In this document: in pieces, positions 41,670 through 50,283 of the stretch
Position numbering within the stretch: the stretch's first letter is position 1
How the letters are laid out: each line of letters starts with the position of its first letter
NCBI RefSeq assembly: GCF_030056795.1
Contig: NZ_JASHKQ010000001.1
Span: forward strand, 1,240,001 to 1,304,000
Reading direction: 5' to 3'
Origin: Rhodococcus sp. IEGM 1381
Lineage (GTDB): Bacteria > Actinomycetota > Actinomycetes > Mycobacteriales > Mycobacteriaceae
Length of the DNA stretch: 64,000 nt
Notes under the pieces: generated by a model
The model's input: the letters and a program-made list of their open reading frames with translations, nothing else
What the model was told of the DNA's origin: nothing
Databases searched by the model: none
Made by a program: the position numbers and the translations under genes

Positions 41670-41696
41670 CTGGCCTTCGACGGATAGCCTGTTTGC

Positions 41697-42146
41697 ATGG
41701 CGGCAACCGTTCTGCGAATGTCCACGGTCCTCGAATCACGAGGCCCAGCAGCAGCAATTGTGCTCAGTGACGAGCAGGTCGCATCCCTCGGTTCCACCAA
41801 GACTCCGCCGGTTCGGTTCACGATCGGTGGACAAGCGGTGCGCGGGCGTATCGGACGCATGGGCGGCGAGAATCTGCTCGGACTCAACAAGAGCGTTCGC
41901 GCCACATTGGGCGTCGAGGCCGGCGACACTGTCGACGTGACCATCGAGTTGGACGACCAACCGCAGGTGGTGGAGGTGCCTCCGGTGTTGGCGGCAGCCC
42001 TGGACGCGGATCCCGCTGTCCGAGCAGCGTTCGATGCGCTGGCACCGTCGACGCGTAAAGAGCATGCCCGATCTGTCGCGGACGCCAAGCGTGACGACAC
42101 CCGCGAGCGGCGTGTCACGGCCATCGTGCAGGCTCTTCGGCCCTGA
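41697..42146 (+). CDS. DUF1905/YdeI-type protein
   Basis: The protein has 149 residues. A beta-barrel DUF1905 part (SKTPPVRFTIGGQAVRGRIGRMGGENLLGLNKSVRATLGVEAGDTVDVTIELD-type pattern) is followed by the YdeI C-terminal helices ALDADPAVRAAFDALAPSTRKEHARSVADAK. Family members are widespread and of unknown activity. Starts 27 bases after the SRPBCC gene, so may be cotranscribed. Confidence 0.83.
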   Translation: MAATVLRMSTVLESRGPAAAIVLSDEQVASLGSTKTPPVRFTIGGQAVRGRIGRMGGENLLGLNKSVRATLGVEAGDTVDVTIELDDQPQVVEVPPVLAAALDADPAVRAAFDALAPSTRKEHARSVADAKRDDTRERRVTAIVQALRP

Positions 42147-42182
42147 GTACTGCCGGCTCCGTGACACCACCAAGGCTTGACG

Positions 42183-42201
42183 TGACACCATGGTGGTGTC
42201 A
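42183..42201. promoter_or_regulatory. Perfect operator upstream of the RHH gene
   Basis: TGACACCA-TGG-TGGTGTCA is a perfect inverted repeat ending 10 bases before the ATG at 42212. A half copy (TGACACCACC) lies at about 42162-42171. Fits autorepression by the ribbon-helix-helix protein. Confidence 0.6.
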
Positions 42202-42211
42202 TTGTTGATCC

Positions 42212-42700
42212 ATGGAACTTGGGCAGTACGTCAACGATCTCCAACGTCGACTGGTCGAATCGGCAAGGACCGGAGACGAGAACACTCGTGTCGCCGCTGA
42301 ACGACTCGTCGACGGTATGGATGCGGCAACGCGTCTGGTGATGCTCGACGTGCTGTCGGCCGCGGTAGGTGACATCAACCGCGACCTTGCCCCTGGTTCG
42401 GTGGACATCAGGCTGCGTGGACGTGAGATCGAATTCGTCGTGGCGGCACCTGTGGCGGAACCGGAAGATGACGAGCACACATCTCCCACAGTCGAACTCG
42501 ACGACACGAGCACATCTCGCACGACTCTTCGGCTGCCGGATGCGCTCAAGTCTCGGGTGGACGAGGCCGCAGCCTCGGACGGCATGTCCGTGAACACCTG
42601 GTTGGTGCGAGCCGTCGCCGCTGCTCTTCAACCCAAGCAACGCCGCGCTGCGCAACGCACGGTCCGTACCGGTGACAACTTCGCCGGTTGGGCGCGCTGA
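42212..42700 (+). CDS. HicB-like / Arc-type DNA-binding protein
   Basis: The protein has 162 residues. The C-terminal TTLRLPDALKSRVDEAAASDGMSVNTWLVRAVAAAL is a ribbon-helix-helix DNA-binding domain of Arc/HicB type. The N-terminal half (LGQYVNDLQRRLVESARTGDENTR ... VMLDVLSAAVGDINRDLAPGSVDIRLRGREIEFVV) is a separate helical/beta module. No HicA-like toxin is adjacent; the next gene is a DUF4097 protein, which it might regulate. Confidence 0.78.
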   Translation: MELGQYVNDLQRRLVESARTGDENTRVAAERLVDGMDAATRLVMLDVLSAAVGDINRDLAPGSVDIRLRGREIEFVVAAPVAEPEDDEHTSPTVELDDTSTSRTTLRLPDALKSRVDEAAASDGMSVNTWLVRAVAAALQPKQRRAAQRTVRTGDNFAGWAR

Positions 42701-42778
42701 GTCTCCGAACCACCACACCTTTTCAGTAGCTCTGCACCGAGCAGGGTTTCACAACCATGCCCATAGGGAGGCATCGCC

Positions 42779-43630
42779 ATGTCCGAATTCGCTACCCCGA
42801 CGCCGATAGACCTGGCCATCGATCTGCAGGTCGGCAGCATCGAAGTCGTTGCGGCAGAACGCACCGACACCGTCGTGACCGTCACACCCACCAACCCATC
42901 GAAAGCCGTAGACCGCAGAGGGGCCGACAACACAAGGGTCGAGTTCGACGGTGAACGGCTCACCGTGATCGGCCCCAAGGCGCGCATCAGCTTTTTCGGG
43001 CCGACAGAGTCCATAGAGGTGAAAGTCGAACTGCCGCAGGGATCTCGATTCACCGCAGAACTCGCGGCTGGAAGTCTGCGGACACGGGGCGATCTCGGTG
43101 CCGTGCGCATCAAGAGTTCGATGGGCCCGGTCGAATTGGATTCGGTAGAGGATCTGTGGGTGCGGGCCGGGCACGGTAACGCGACGGTCGCTACGGCGCT
43201 GGGCAATATCGACATCACTGCCGACCATGGACAGATTCGACTCGGAACGGTCGTCGGCGATGCGACGGTCAAGGCGTCGCACGGCTCGATCATGGTGCGC
43301 GAGTCGGGCACCGACCTCGACGCCAAGCTCTCCTATGGAGATCTCGATATCGAGAAGTCACTCGGCGCAGTGAGTGCGAAGACTGCGTACGGCAGCATCA
43401 CACTCCACGAAGTATGCAGTGGTGCCGTCCAAGTCGAGAGCGGATACGGACAGATCACCGTCGATGTGCAGCGAGGCGTGCCGGCATGGCTCGACCTGTC
43501 CTCGAAGGACGGGCATGTTCGCAACGAACTCACTCCCGAAGGCGCACCCGACGAGACGGAGGAAAGTGTCACGATTCGCGCTCGCACACGGTACGGCGAC
43601 ATTGCTATCCGGCATACCCAGCACAGCTGA
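42779..43630 (+). CDS. DUF4097-family beta-helix protein
   Basis: The protein has 283 residues and repeated beta-strand units (GSLRTRGDLGAVRIKSSMGPVELDSVEDLWVRAGHGNATV ... GSIMVRESGTDLDAKLSYGDLDIEKSLGAVSAKTAYGSITL), as in DUF4097 adhesin-like/anti-sigma-associated proteins. No signal peptide. In actinobacteria such genes commonly precede a DrrA/DrrB-type ABC transporter, and here the next gene is the scar of one. Confidence 0.85.
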   Translation: MSEFATPTPIDLAIDLQVGSIEVVAAERTDTVVTVTPTNPSKAVDRRGADNTRVEFDGERLTVIGPKARISFFGPTESIEVKVELPQGSRFTAELAAGSLRTRGDLGAVRIKSSMGPVELDSVEDLWVRAGHGNATVATALGNIDITADHGQIRLGTVVGDATVKASHGSIMVRESGTDLDAKLSYGDLDIEKSLGAVSAKTAYGSITLHEVCSGAVQVESGYGQITVDVQRGVPAWLDLSSKDGHVRNELTPEGAPDETEESVTIRARTRYGDIAIRHTQHS

Positions 43631-43646
43631 GAAGAACAGGCACCCC

Positions 43647-44070
43647 GTGACTACATCTGTCATTCACGTCCGCGGACTGCGAAAGTCTTTTGGCGACAAG
43701 CGTGTACTCGATGGCGTCGACCTCACTGTCGGCACTGGTACCGTCACCGCGCTGCTCGGATCCAACTCGGCTGGCGGTGGCGATGGGTATGGCGTCGAAA
43801 TCGGTGGAAACCGCGAGCAACCTGCCGATGTTGTTGTTGCTGTTACCTTTTCTGGGCAGTGGGTTCGGTCCGACCGACACGATGCCGTCGGGACTGCGAT
43901 GGTTCGCCGACTACCAACCTTTCACGCCGTTCGTCGAAACCCTGCGAGGACTGTTGGACGGGGAGCCACTGGGGGCGAATCTGCCACTGGCACTTGCCTG
44001 GTGTGTGGTGATCAGCGCCGCAGGCTATACGTGGTCGATGGCGACCTACGAGAAGAAGTCGGTTCGCTGA
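43647..44070 (+). pseudogene. Deletion-fused DrrA/DrrB-type ABC transporter remnant
   Basis: GTG at 43647 begins an ABC ATPase (VIHVRGLRKSFGDKRVLDGV, then DLTVGTGTVTALLGSN) that breaks off one residue before the Walker A core. Sequence then continues, in another frame, as the C-terminus of an ABC-2 permease: LAVAMGMASKSVETASNLPM, LLGSGF-type hydrophobic stretch, PSGLRWFADYQPFTPFVETL, ending KKSVR. An internal deletion of roughly the rest of the ATPase and most of the permease explains this. Not functional. Confidence 0.85.
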
Positions 44071-44090
44071 GAACTACCGGTCGTGCTTCG

Positions 44091-44819
44091 GTGATCAAGG
44101 GCCGTGAGATGCAAGTCCGGGCCATGCCTGGTACTCGCATCGGCAACCCGGTCACTGGTGAGGTGACGTACAGCCCGCCTGAAGGTCGTGACTTGATCGA
44201 GGCGAAGCTCAGCGAGTGGGAACGCTTCGTGCATGCCGACGACGGGATGGACCCACTGGTGCGAATGGCCGTCGCGCACTATCAGTTCGAGGCGATCCAC
44301 CCGTTCGCCGATGGCAACGGCCGAACCGGGCGAATCCTCAATGTGATGCTTTTGATCGAGGCAGGTCTCCTCAGGATGCCTGTGCTGTACCTTTCGCGCT
44401 ACATCATCGACACCAAGAACGACTATTACCGTTTGCTACTGGCGGTGACGTCCGAAGCGGCGTGGGAGGCGTGGGTCCTGTACGTCCTCGCAGGCATCGA
44501 ACGCACGTCGAACGACACACTCCGCAAGATCGAGGCGATCCGTGCGCTTCAGGACGACTTCAGCGTGCGAGCCCGTGCTGTCACCAGGGGCGGGGCCGAT
44601 TCCGAATTTCAGTCGGTGCTGTTCGAGCAACCCTACTGCCGAATCAACACCGTCATCGCGAGATGCGGTGTCTCGCGGCCGACGGCAACTGGTTGGTTGA
44701 ACGCACTGGTAGAAGCCGGTCTGCTGCAGGAAAGCAAAGTTGGGCGGGATCGTCTGTTCATCAACCGAGAGTTCCTTCGACTACTGGTCAGAACAGAAGG
44801 CCCCGCAGGTCGAAGTTGA
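44091..44819 (+). pseudogene. Fic-family protein lacking its N-terminus
   Basis: The Fic motif HPFADGNGRTGR is intact, with upstream GEVTYSPPEGRDLIEAKLSEWE and a C-terminal winged helix (RCGVSRPTATGWLNALVEAGLLQE). Full family members begin about 120 residues earlier with the Fic_N part that holds the inhibitory helix. Here homology starts abruptly at IKGREMQVRAMPGT, right after the permease remnant. A product from GTG 44091 or ATG 44109 is possible but has no good ribosome site. Most likely a 5'-deleted gene. Confidence 0.8.
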
Positions 44820-44897
44820 ATGGCAAGAAACTTCACATATCGTGGAGACGTGTAATAAATCGAGACCATTTTTTACATAAGACCAGGGCGTCAGGGC

Positions 44898-46361
44898 TCA
44901 GACCACCGCCTCGGGTCTGCTCGACGCTATGGCCTGTGTTGGCCCGAAACCCGAGGACAGGCGAGCAAGGATCTCTACGGCTGCGCTGATTTCGGGCAGT
45001 GAACGGGTGAAGGGAATGCGCTGATGATCGTCGAAGGCGTATCCCGTGCCGAAGCGCAATCCGGGTGCTAGCAGCAAGCCGTGAGAGTGGGCTTCGGCGA
45101 CCAGTGCACTGGATCGGATGCCGTCGGGCAGGGAACACCACAATGCCAGGCCTCCGTCCGGAACGCGAAAGTGCCAATCAGGCAATCGATCTCGCATCAG
45201 CGTAACGGTGTGATCGCGCGCGACCCGCGACGTGTCGGCGCGCGCCCGGCGTACCTCGTCGTACGTGCCCATCAACTCGACCGCAGCGAGCTGATCGAGA
45301 ATGGACACCGAAAGTTGGCGTCGCGCATAGGTCGCGGCGATTCTCGCCAGTAGTCCTGCTTCGGCGCGAACCCAGCCGACTCGCACACCGCCCCACACCG
45401 TCTTGCTCGTGGACCCGATTGTCACCGTCGCAACGTCCGGGGTTGCCGCTCCGAAGGGTTCGATATCGGGCACTCCGTCGAGGGCCAGATCGGCCGCTAC
45501 CTCGTCGACGATGGTCAGTACTGCGTGGCGGTGCATGGTCGCGGACAACTGCCGGCGAGTGCCGAGGGGGAGTCGAGCTCCCGACGGATTGGAGAAGTCG
45601 GGCATGAAATACGCCAGTGTCGGCGCACTTTGACGTGCGGCCCGGTCTGCGGCCGGCACGAACTCGTCGGTGTCGTCCGGGTCGATGGGCACCGGGATGC
45701 ATCGGCCACCGAGGGAGTGGACGAGTTCGACGACACCCGGATACGTCGGGTGCTCGACCAACACGCGGGCACCTGGCTCGATGAACGTCGCCAACACCGC
45801 ATGGATGGCGTCGGTGGCACCGGAGGTGACGAGAATGTTGTCTGCGGTGGTCGGCACTCCACGCCCTCGGTAGTAGGAGGCGATCGACTCGCGGAGCTCG
45901 AACAGGCCGGACGGAGCGTAGCCACCCGAGGCGAACCGGTCTCGAATCCTCTCGGACGCAACGCCGTACGCATCGGCCAGCAGGGGAGAGGCAGCGGGGG
46001 ATGCGTTGACGAATTCCAGTGTCGCAGTGTCACGATCGCCGGCGAGCGAACCCCAGGACGGCAAGGAATCCGTCGGGGAAACATATGTGCCAGAGCCCCG
46101 TTGGGCGCTGATCCAGCCACCTTCACGGAGGTGACGATAGGCCGACGCCACCGTGACCCGACTGACGTCCAAACTGATCGACAGCGCCCGCTCGGCGGGC
46201 AACCGCGTCTGAGCCGACACGTCACCGTTCTCGATCAACCGCCGCAACTCGTCGGCGATCTCGAGGTAGAGCGGACCGCCGGATCTGTTCCGAAGCGTCG
46301 ACGGGCCGATACGTGCTGCCAACTCCGGGGCCGAGATCGCGGTGTCGTCGAACGAGGCCAT
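44898..46361 (-). CDS. MocR/PdxR-type regulator (GntR HTH + aminotransferase fold)
   Basis: The protein has 487 residues from the ATG at 46361. A GntR winged HTH (about 30-95: PLYLEIADELRRLIENGDVSAQTRLPAERALSISLDVSRVTV) is joined to a class-I aminotransferase domain with the PLP lysine in TIGSTSKTVWGGVRVGW and FMPDFSNPSGARLP. These sense pyridoxal phosphate or amino-compound adducts. Three copies of GCAGTCCA directly upstream are its likely operators. The divergent target is a tiny membrane gene. Confidence 0.9.
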   Translation of the reverse strand: MASFDDTAISAPELAARIGPSTLRNRSGGPLYLEIADELRRLIENGDVSAQTRLPAERALSISLDVSRVTVASAYRHLREGGWISAQRGSGTYVSPTDSLPSWGSLAGDRDTATLEFVNASPAASPLLADAYGVASERIRDRFASGGYAPSGLFELRESIASYYRGRGVPTTADNILVTSGATDAIHAVLATFIEPGARVLVEHPTYPGVVELVHSLGGRCIPVPIDPDDTDEFVPAADRAARQSAPTLAYFMPDFSNPSGARLPLGTRRQLSATMHRHAVLTIVDEVAADLALDGVPDIEPFGAATPDVATVTIGSTSKTVWGGVRVGWVRAEAGLLARIAATYARRQLSVSILDQLAAVELMGTYDEVRRARADTSRVARDHTVTLMRDRLPDWHFRVPDGGLALWCSLPDGIRSSALVAEAHSHGLLLAPGLRFGTGYAFDDHQRIPFTRSLPEISAAVEILARLSSGFGPTQAIASSRPEAVV

Positions 46362-46412
46362 GCAGTCCACTGTCGCACACTGGACTGCACTATTCGCGGT
46401 AAAAGCAGTCCA
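46362..46412. promoter_or_regulatory. Triple MocR operator
   Basis: GCAGTCCA (46362-46369), TGGACTGC (46381-46388) and GCAGTCCA (46405-46412) occupy the gap between the MocR start and the divergent small gene. First and third copies are direct repeats, and the middle copy is inverted. MocR regulators are known to use direct plus inverted repeats. Confidence 0.65.
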
Positions 46413-46422
46413 TTGTTGTCAC

Positions 46423-46548
46423 ATGATCGCAATTGGAGCTGTATTGGCCTTGTCGTTGGTGGGAGCGGGATGGACTGTGGTCGCACTGCGCGAGGGCGGG
46501 AGAAGTGCCCCCACTGGCCCACCACGTAGCCGTGCGCACGTCGACTGA
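46423..46548 (+). CDS. Possible 41-residue membrane protein
   Basis: ATG at 46423 opens a frame with one helix (MIAIGAVLALSLVGAGWTVVAL) and a basic tail ending RSRAHVD. It begins 11 bases after the last MocR operator copy, the position expected of the regulated gene. It is too short for comparison with known families. Confidence 0.4.
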   Translation: MIAIGAVLALSLVGAGWTVVALREGGRSAPTGPPRSRAHVD

Positions 46549-46698
46549 TGCGGCCGTGCCTCCGAAAATGCGCGCGCATTCGTCAGACGCGTCCGAGTTC
46601 GCTACCGATTCGGGCCTACTTCGCTCGCACCTGGCAAACGCGCTCGTGTTTGCGAGATCAGTGGGGCCACGGGCTGGGGCAAACTATGGACGCCGAGG

Positions 46699-47319
46699 TC
46701 AGCTGTCGGCGGTGATGGAGTCGATGAAGGGCGTGAGCAGCAGAGCCAGATCATCGGCTGCCGCGTGGATGTCCTCCGGCGGTTCGGGGATGTAGCTCAA
46801 TGCCAATCGAACGATGGCCTTGCTGACGACGTCGGCCTGTCGCGGGCTCGCGCCCACCCACCCGCGCTGAAATGTCTCTGCCAGACGCTCTCCGGCACGG
46901 TCGATGAGCACCTCACTGTCCGTGGTGATCAGACGCAGAAGATCCTCCGGTGCGTCGCCGCTGTGCAGCGACCGTACGAGTGGGTCCAGACCACTCAGCT
47001 CGAAGAACGACGAGAAACCTTGGTGGAGAGCGGCCGACGCATTGTTCTCGTGTTGATACAAGGCTGTTTCGCACATGGCGACGAAGAGGTCCGTCAATCT
47101 GATGGCGTAACCCTGTGCGACGCCGCGCCGTGAACCGAACTCGTTGTACAGGCTCTGTCTGCTCAGGCCGGCAGCCTTGGCGATGTGACTCATAGTCACG
47201 TTGCGCCAGTTGCGCTCGTGCAACAACTCGCGCAGCGCATCGAGCGCTGTATCGCGCGCAAGGGTGGACGCTGCTTCACGGTATCGACCGGGGGTCGACG
47301 TCTGTTCGGCTGCGGGCAT
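46699..47319 (-). CDS. TetR-family repressor of the alkane operon
   Basis: The protein has 206 residues from the ATG at 47319 (an earlier start at 47346 overlaps the reductase gene). HTH WRNVTMSHIAKAAGLSRQSLYNEFGSRRGVAQGYAIRL is nearly the signature of the TetR protein that ends alkB-rub operons (AlkX/AlkU) in Rhodococcus. Last gene of the operon. It likely binds the tandem dyads before alkB and responds to fatty acids or alkane products. Confidence 0.88.
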   Translation of the reverse strand: MPAAEQTSTPGRYREAASTLARDTALDALRELLHERNWRNVTMSHIAKAAGLSRQSLYNEFGSRRGVAQGYAIRLTDLFVAMCETALYQHENNASAALHQGFSSFFELSGLDPLVRSLHSGDAPEDLLRLITTDSEVLIDRAGERLAETFQRGWVGASPRQADVVSKAIVRLALSYIPEPPEDIHAAADDLALLLTPFIDSITADS

Positions 47320-47329
47320 GAGAACGACT

Positions 47330-48544
47330 CTATCGAACGACCGCATGCGGCTGATCCAGCCAATCTTCTCCGAGGAGATTCCGATCGATGGGGTCTGCGC
47401 GCGCGATGAGGGAGCGGATCTGCCGGATGTCCTTGGGGTACCCCACCCCTATAGCTCCGACGAGCGCATCGCCGCGTAGTGCACAAGCGGTGAATCGGCG
47501 GTCTTCGATGGAGCCGCGAACCACGACGTACTCGTCGTCCGCGCTGGTCCACCCCGCGAACTGCAGGTTGACGCCGTGCTGAGTGGACCACCCCCACGGA
47601 ACGTCGAGATCGCCGACGTCGAGACCGAGGATGGACCGAGCGGCCCGGGTGGCTTGATCGGCGGCCCCGTTCCAGTGCTCACTTCGATAGGTACCGCCCA
47701 GGACCGAGTTGGGAACTTCGGCGACGTCACCCGCGGCGTAGATGCCGGCCGCCGATGTCCGCATCTCGGCGTCCACCAGGATTCCCGACGCGGTCTCGAG
47801 GCCCATGTCGGCCCCGAGCTCGATGTTGGCGACCGAGCCGACGGACACCAGCACGGTTCCGGCAGACCATGAGCGTCCGTCCTGAGCGGTGGCAAGGAGC
47901 GTGCCGTCGGGCAGCTTTTTCAGGTCGGTCACGGAGACGTCGGTGTGCATCGTTATGCCGTTGTCGGCGTGCAGGTCTCGATACATCTGCGAGATCGCGG
48001 CCGGTGCGATCCGGTTCAGCGGAGCCGATGCTGCCTCGAGCACCGTGACCTCGGCACCGAGTGATCGGGCTGCTGCTGCCGCCTCGCACCCGATCAGGCC
48101 GCCACCGATCACCAGCAGTGATCCGGTGCGCTTGATGTCGGCATACAGCGGTGCAACATCGGCGACAGTGCGCAGAGTGAACACATGAGCCGACCCTGGC
48201 AGGTCGAGTTGCCTTGCCCGCGAACCGGTTGCGAGCAGCAACGCGTCGAACGGAAGCGGGTCGCCCTCGTCGAGCTGCACGGCCGAGTCGGTGACGGCGA
48301 CCGCCGTGACGCCCGCGCGGACATCGACGCCCTCGATGGCTGCACCCAGCAGAACCTGATCGATCGACTTGGTGCCCAGCAGCAGCTCTTTGGAGACCGT
48401 CGGACGACGATAGGTAGCCTCCTGCTCGCTACCGATCAGCGTGATGGACCCGGCGAAGCCCTCGGCGCGTAGGACTTTGGCGGCGGTGTATCCGGTGGCA
48501 CCGGTGCCGACGATCACGACTTTGCCGGGTTGGCGAGTAGTCAC
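47330..48544 (-). CDS. rubB: Rubredoxin reductase
   Basis: The protein has 404 residues; GTG at 48544 overlaps the rubredoxin stop (GTGA). FAD motif [25 protein letters not shown] motif [24 protein letters not shown], and the second FAD site [11 protein letters not shown]. Passes electrons from NADH to the rubredoxins that serve AlkB. Flavoprotein in the cytosol. Confidence 0.93.
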   Translation of the reverse strand: MTTRQPGKVVIVGTGATGYTAAKVLRAEGFAGSITLIGSEQEATYRRPTVSKELLLGTKSIDQVLLGAAIEGVDVRAGVTAVAVTDSAVQLDEGDPLPFDALLLATGSRARQLDLPGSAHVFTLRTVADVAPLYADIKRTGSLLVIGGGLIGCEAAAAARSLGAEVTVLEAASAPLNRIAPAAISQMYRDLHADNGITMHTDVSVTDLKKLPDGTLLATAQDGRSWSAGTVLVSVGSVANIELGADMGLETASGILVDAEMRTSAAGIYAAGDVAEVPNSVLGGTYRSEHWNGAADQATRAARSILGLDVGDLDVPWGWSTQHGVNLQFAGWTSADDEYVVVRGSIEDRRFTACALRGDALVGAIGVGYPKDIRQIRSLIARADPIDRNLLGEDWLDQPHAVVR

Positions 48545-48714
48545 CCGCGTTCTACCTCGACCATCTCGAAATCGGCCTTGGCAGCACCACAATCGGGGCA
48601 CGACCAGTCGTCCGGAATATCGTCCCAGCGCGTGCCTGGCTCGATGCCGTCCTCGGGCCAGCCGAGTTCCTCGTCGTACTCGAATCCACACTGAACGCAG
48701 CGGTAGAGCTTCAT
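48541..48714 (-). CDS. rubA2: Rubredoxin (AlkG2-type)
   Basis: The protein has 57 residues: [20 protein letters not shown], then [20 protein letters not shown]. Both CxxCG pairs that hold the single iron are intact. ATG overlaps the previous rubredoxin stop (ATGA) and its own stop overlaps rubB (GTGA). Likely the electron carrier to AlkB. Confidence 0.93.
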   Translation of the reverse strand: MKLYRCVQCGFEYDEELGWPEDGIEPGTRWDDIPDDWSCPDCGAAKADFEMVEVERG

Positions 48715-48875
48715 GCCTTACTCCTGAAGTCGATTTTTTCGCGAACACCGCAGTCGGGGCACGGCCAGTCGTCCGGTACGTCGGACCATGCGGTTCCAGC
48801 CGGGAAGCCCTCGCGCGGTGCGCCGTTGGACTCGTCGTACACGAACTCGCACACCGGGCACTCGAAGGCGGCCAT
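48711..48875 (-). CDS. rubA1: Rubredoxin (AlkG1-type)
   Basis: The protein has 54 residues: [20 protein letters not shown], then [20 protein letters not shown]. Four Cys iron ligands are present, but the first pair reads CPVCEF, not CxxCGF, a feature of AlkG1-type rubredoxins which in other bacteria cannot replace the AlkG2 type. ATG shares one base with the alkB stop (TGATG). Confidence 0.92.
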   Translation of the reverse strand: MAAFECPVCEFVYDESNGAPREGFPAGTAWSDVPDDWPCPDCGVREKIDFRSKA

Positions 48876-50098
48876 CACTTGGCTCCGTAGGCGGCGAGGA
48901 TCTTCTCCCGCTTGGACGGCTGGATGTTGACGCGAGTGATGTCGCCGTCGTAGTGATCGAGAACGCGGTGGTCCATCACCTTGCGCCACACGGGCGGGAA
49001 GTAGGCCAGCGAGATCATGCTCGCGTAACCGCTCGGCAAGTTGGGTGCTCCGTCCATGCTGCGCAGCGTCTGGTAGCGCCGAGTGGGGTTGGCATGATGA
49101 TCACTGTGTCGCTGAAGGTGATACAGAAAGATGTTGGTCACGATGTGATCGGAGTTCCAGCTGTGCTCGGGGGTGCATCGTTCGTAACGGCCGTTGTCCT
49201 TCTTCTGACGCTGCAAGCCGTAGTGCTCGAGGTAGTTGACCGTCTCCAGCAGCGAGAAGCCGTAGATTGCCTGAATGACCAAGAACGGCAGCACGATCGG
49301 ACCGAACACGGCAACGAGAACTGCGTAGAGGACGACCGACATCAGCCAAGCGTTGAGCACATCGTTGTGAATGCTCCACGTACTCTTGCCCAGTCGCTCC
49401 ATGCGAGTCTTCTCTAGCTCCCAGGACGATCGCAGACTTCCCCACACGCTCCGGGGGAGGAAGGCCCAGAAACTCTCACCGAACTTCGAGCTCGCCGGAT
49501 CCTCGGGAGTGGCGACGCGAACGTGGTGGCCACGATTGTGCTCGATGTAGAAGTGGCCGTAGAACGTCTGTGCCAGAGTAATTTTCGACAGCCAGCGCTC
49601 GAGCTCGTCCTTCTTGTGCCCGAGTTCGTGAGCGGTGTTGATGCCCACGCCGCCCATGACGCCGATGCTGATGGCCAGGCCGATCTTCGAGACCAGCCCC
49701 AATCCGCCGTCGATACCGAGCCACGACAGGTTGTCGGTGGACCAGAGGTAGCAGGCGAACACCAGGCTCGCGAGCTGGAACGGAATGTAGGCATATGTGC
49801 AGTAGCGGTAGTACTTGTCTTCTTCGAGCGCCTTCATCGCCTCGTCGGGTGGATTGTCGCCGTCGGGACCGAAGAAACGGTCGAGAACCGGGAGCATTCC
49901 ATAGACGAGCAGCGCACCGATCCACCACCAGACCGGGGCCACTGCATTCCAGCCGAGCTGGTTGAAGGCCCACACCAGACCGGTTGCCAGGAACACTGCC
50001 GTGGGCGGAATCAGGCCCATGAGCCAGAGATGTCGCTTGCGGTCGTGCCACTCGTCGATCGGCGTCTGTGCCTGATCGTCGATGTTCGATGCGGTCAT
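48875..50098 (-). CDS. alkB: Alkane 1-monooxygenase AlkB
   Basis: The protein has 407 residues from the ATG at 50098. All histidine boxes of the membrane diiron site are visible: HELGHKK, HNRGHHVRVATPEDP, NYLEHYG and LQRHSDHHANPTRRYQ. About six membrane helices. It hydroxylates terminal carbons of medium- and long-chain alkanes with electrons from rubredoxin. First gene of alkB-rubA1-rubA2-rubB-tetR. Confidence 0.96.
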   Translation of the reverse strand: MTASNIDDQAQTPIDEWHDRKRHLWLMGLIPPTAVFLATGLVWAFNQLGWNAVAPVWWWIGALLVYGMLPVLDRFFGPDGDNPPDEAMKALEEDKYYRYCTYAYIPFQLASLVFACYLWSTDNLSWLGIDGGLGLVSKIGLAISIGVMGGVGINTAHELGHKKDELERWLSKITLAQTFYGHFYIEHNRGHHVRVATPEDPASSKFGESFWAFLPRSVWGSLRSSWELEKTRMERLGKSTWSIHNDVLNAWLMSVVLYAVLVAVFGPIVLPFLVIQAIYGFSLLETVNYLEHYGLQRQKKDNGRYERCTPEHSWNSDHIVTNIFLYHLQRHSDHHANPTRRYQTLRSMDGAPNLPSGYASMISLAYFPPVWRKVMDHRVLDHYDGDITRVNIQPSKREKILAAYGAK

Positions 50099-50134
50099 CG
50101 TCACTCCTCGTGTAAGTCCGATCACTATGGATTG

Positions 50135-50182
50135 GACAATACATCAGATTTGTCAGTCGGATGGACAAATTACTAGATTTGT
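50135..50182. promoter_or_regulatory. Tandem alkane-operon operators
   Basis: GACAAT-acatcag-ATTTGTC (50135-50154) and ACAAAT-tactag-ATTTGT (50165-50182) are two related dyads 30 bases apart, 37-84 bases before alkB and 102-149 before the divergent DUF4012 gene. Likely bound by the operon TetR protein. Confidence 0.55.
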
Positions 50183-50283
50183 ACACGCAGTCGGTCAGCG
50201 GCGGTCTGCCGGTCTGTCTGTCGTGTCGCGGGGAGGAGGAGTCGTTTGTACTGTTGGCCGCAACGAGGGGACGGCAGGCAGCC

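Noticed and set aside
43374..44819. One 481-codon frame reading through DUF4097, the ABC remnant and Fic
   Set aside because: Only the last 240 codons resemble a protein family; the first part is out of frame with two recognised genes.
46549..46698. Gene in the gap between the MocR target and the alkane TetR
   Set aside because: No frame with a plausible start and composition; it seems to be plain intergenic DNA.
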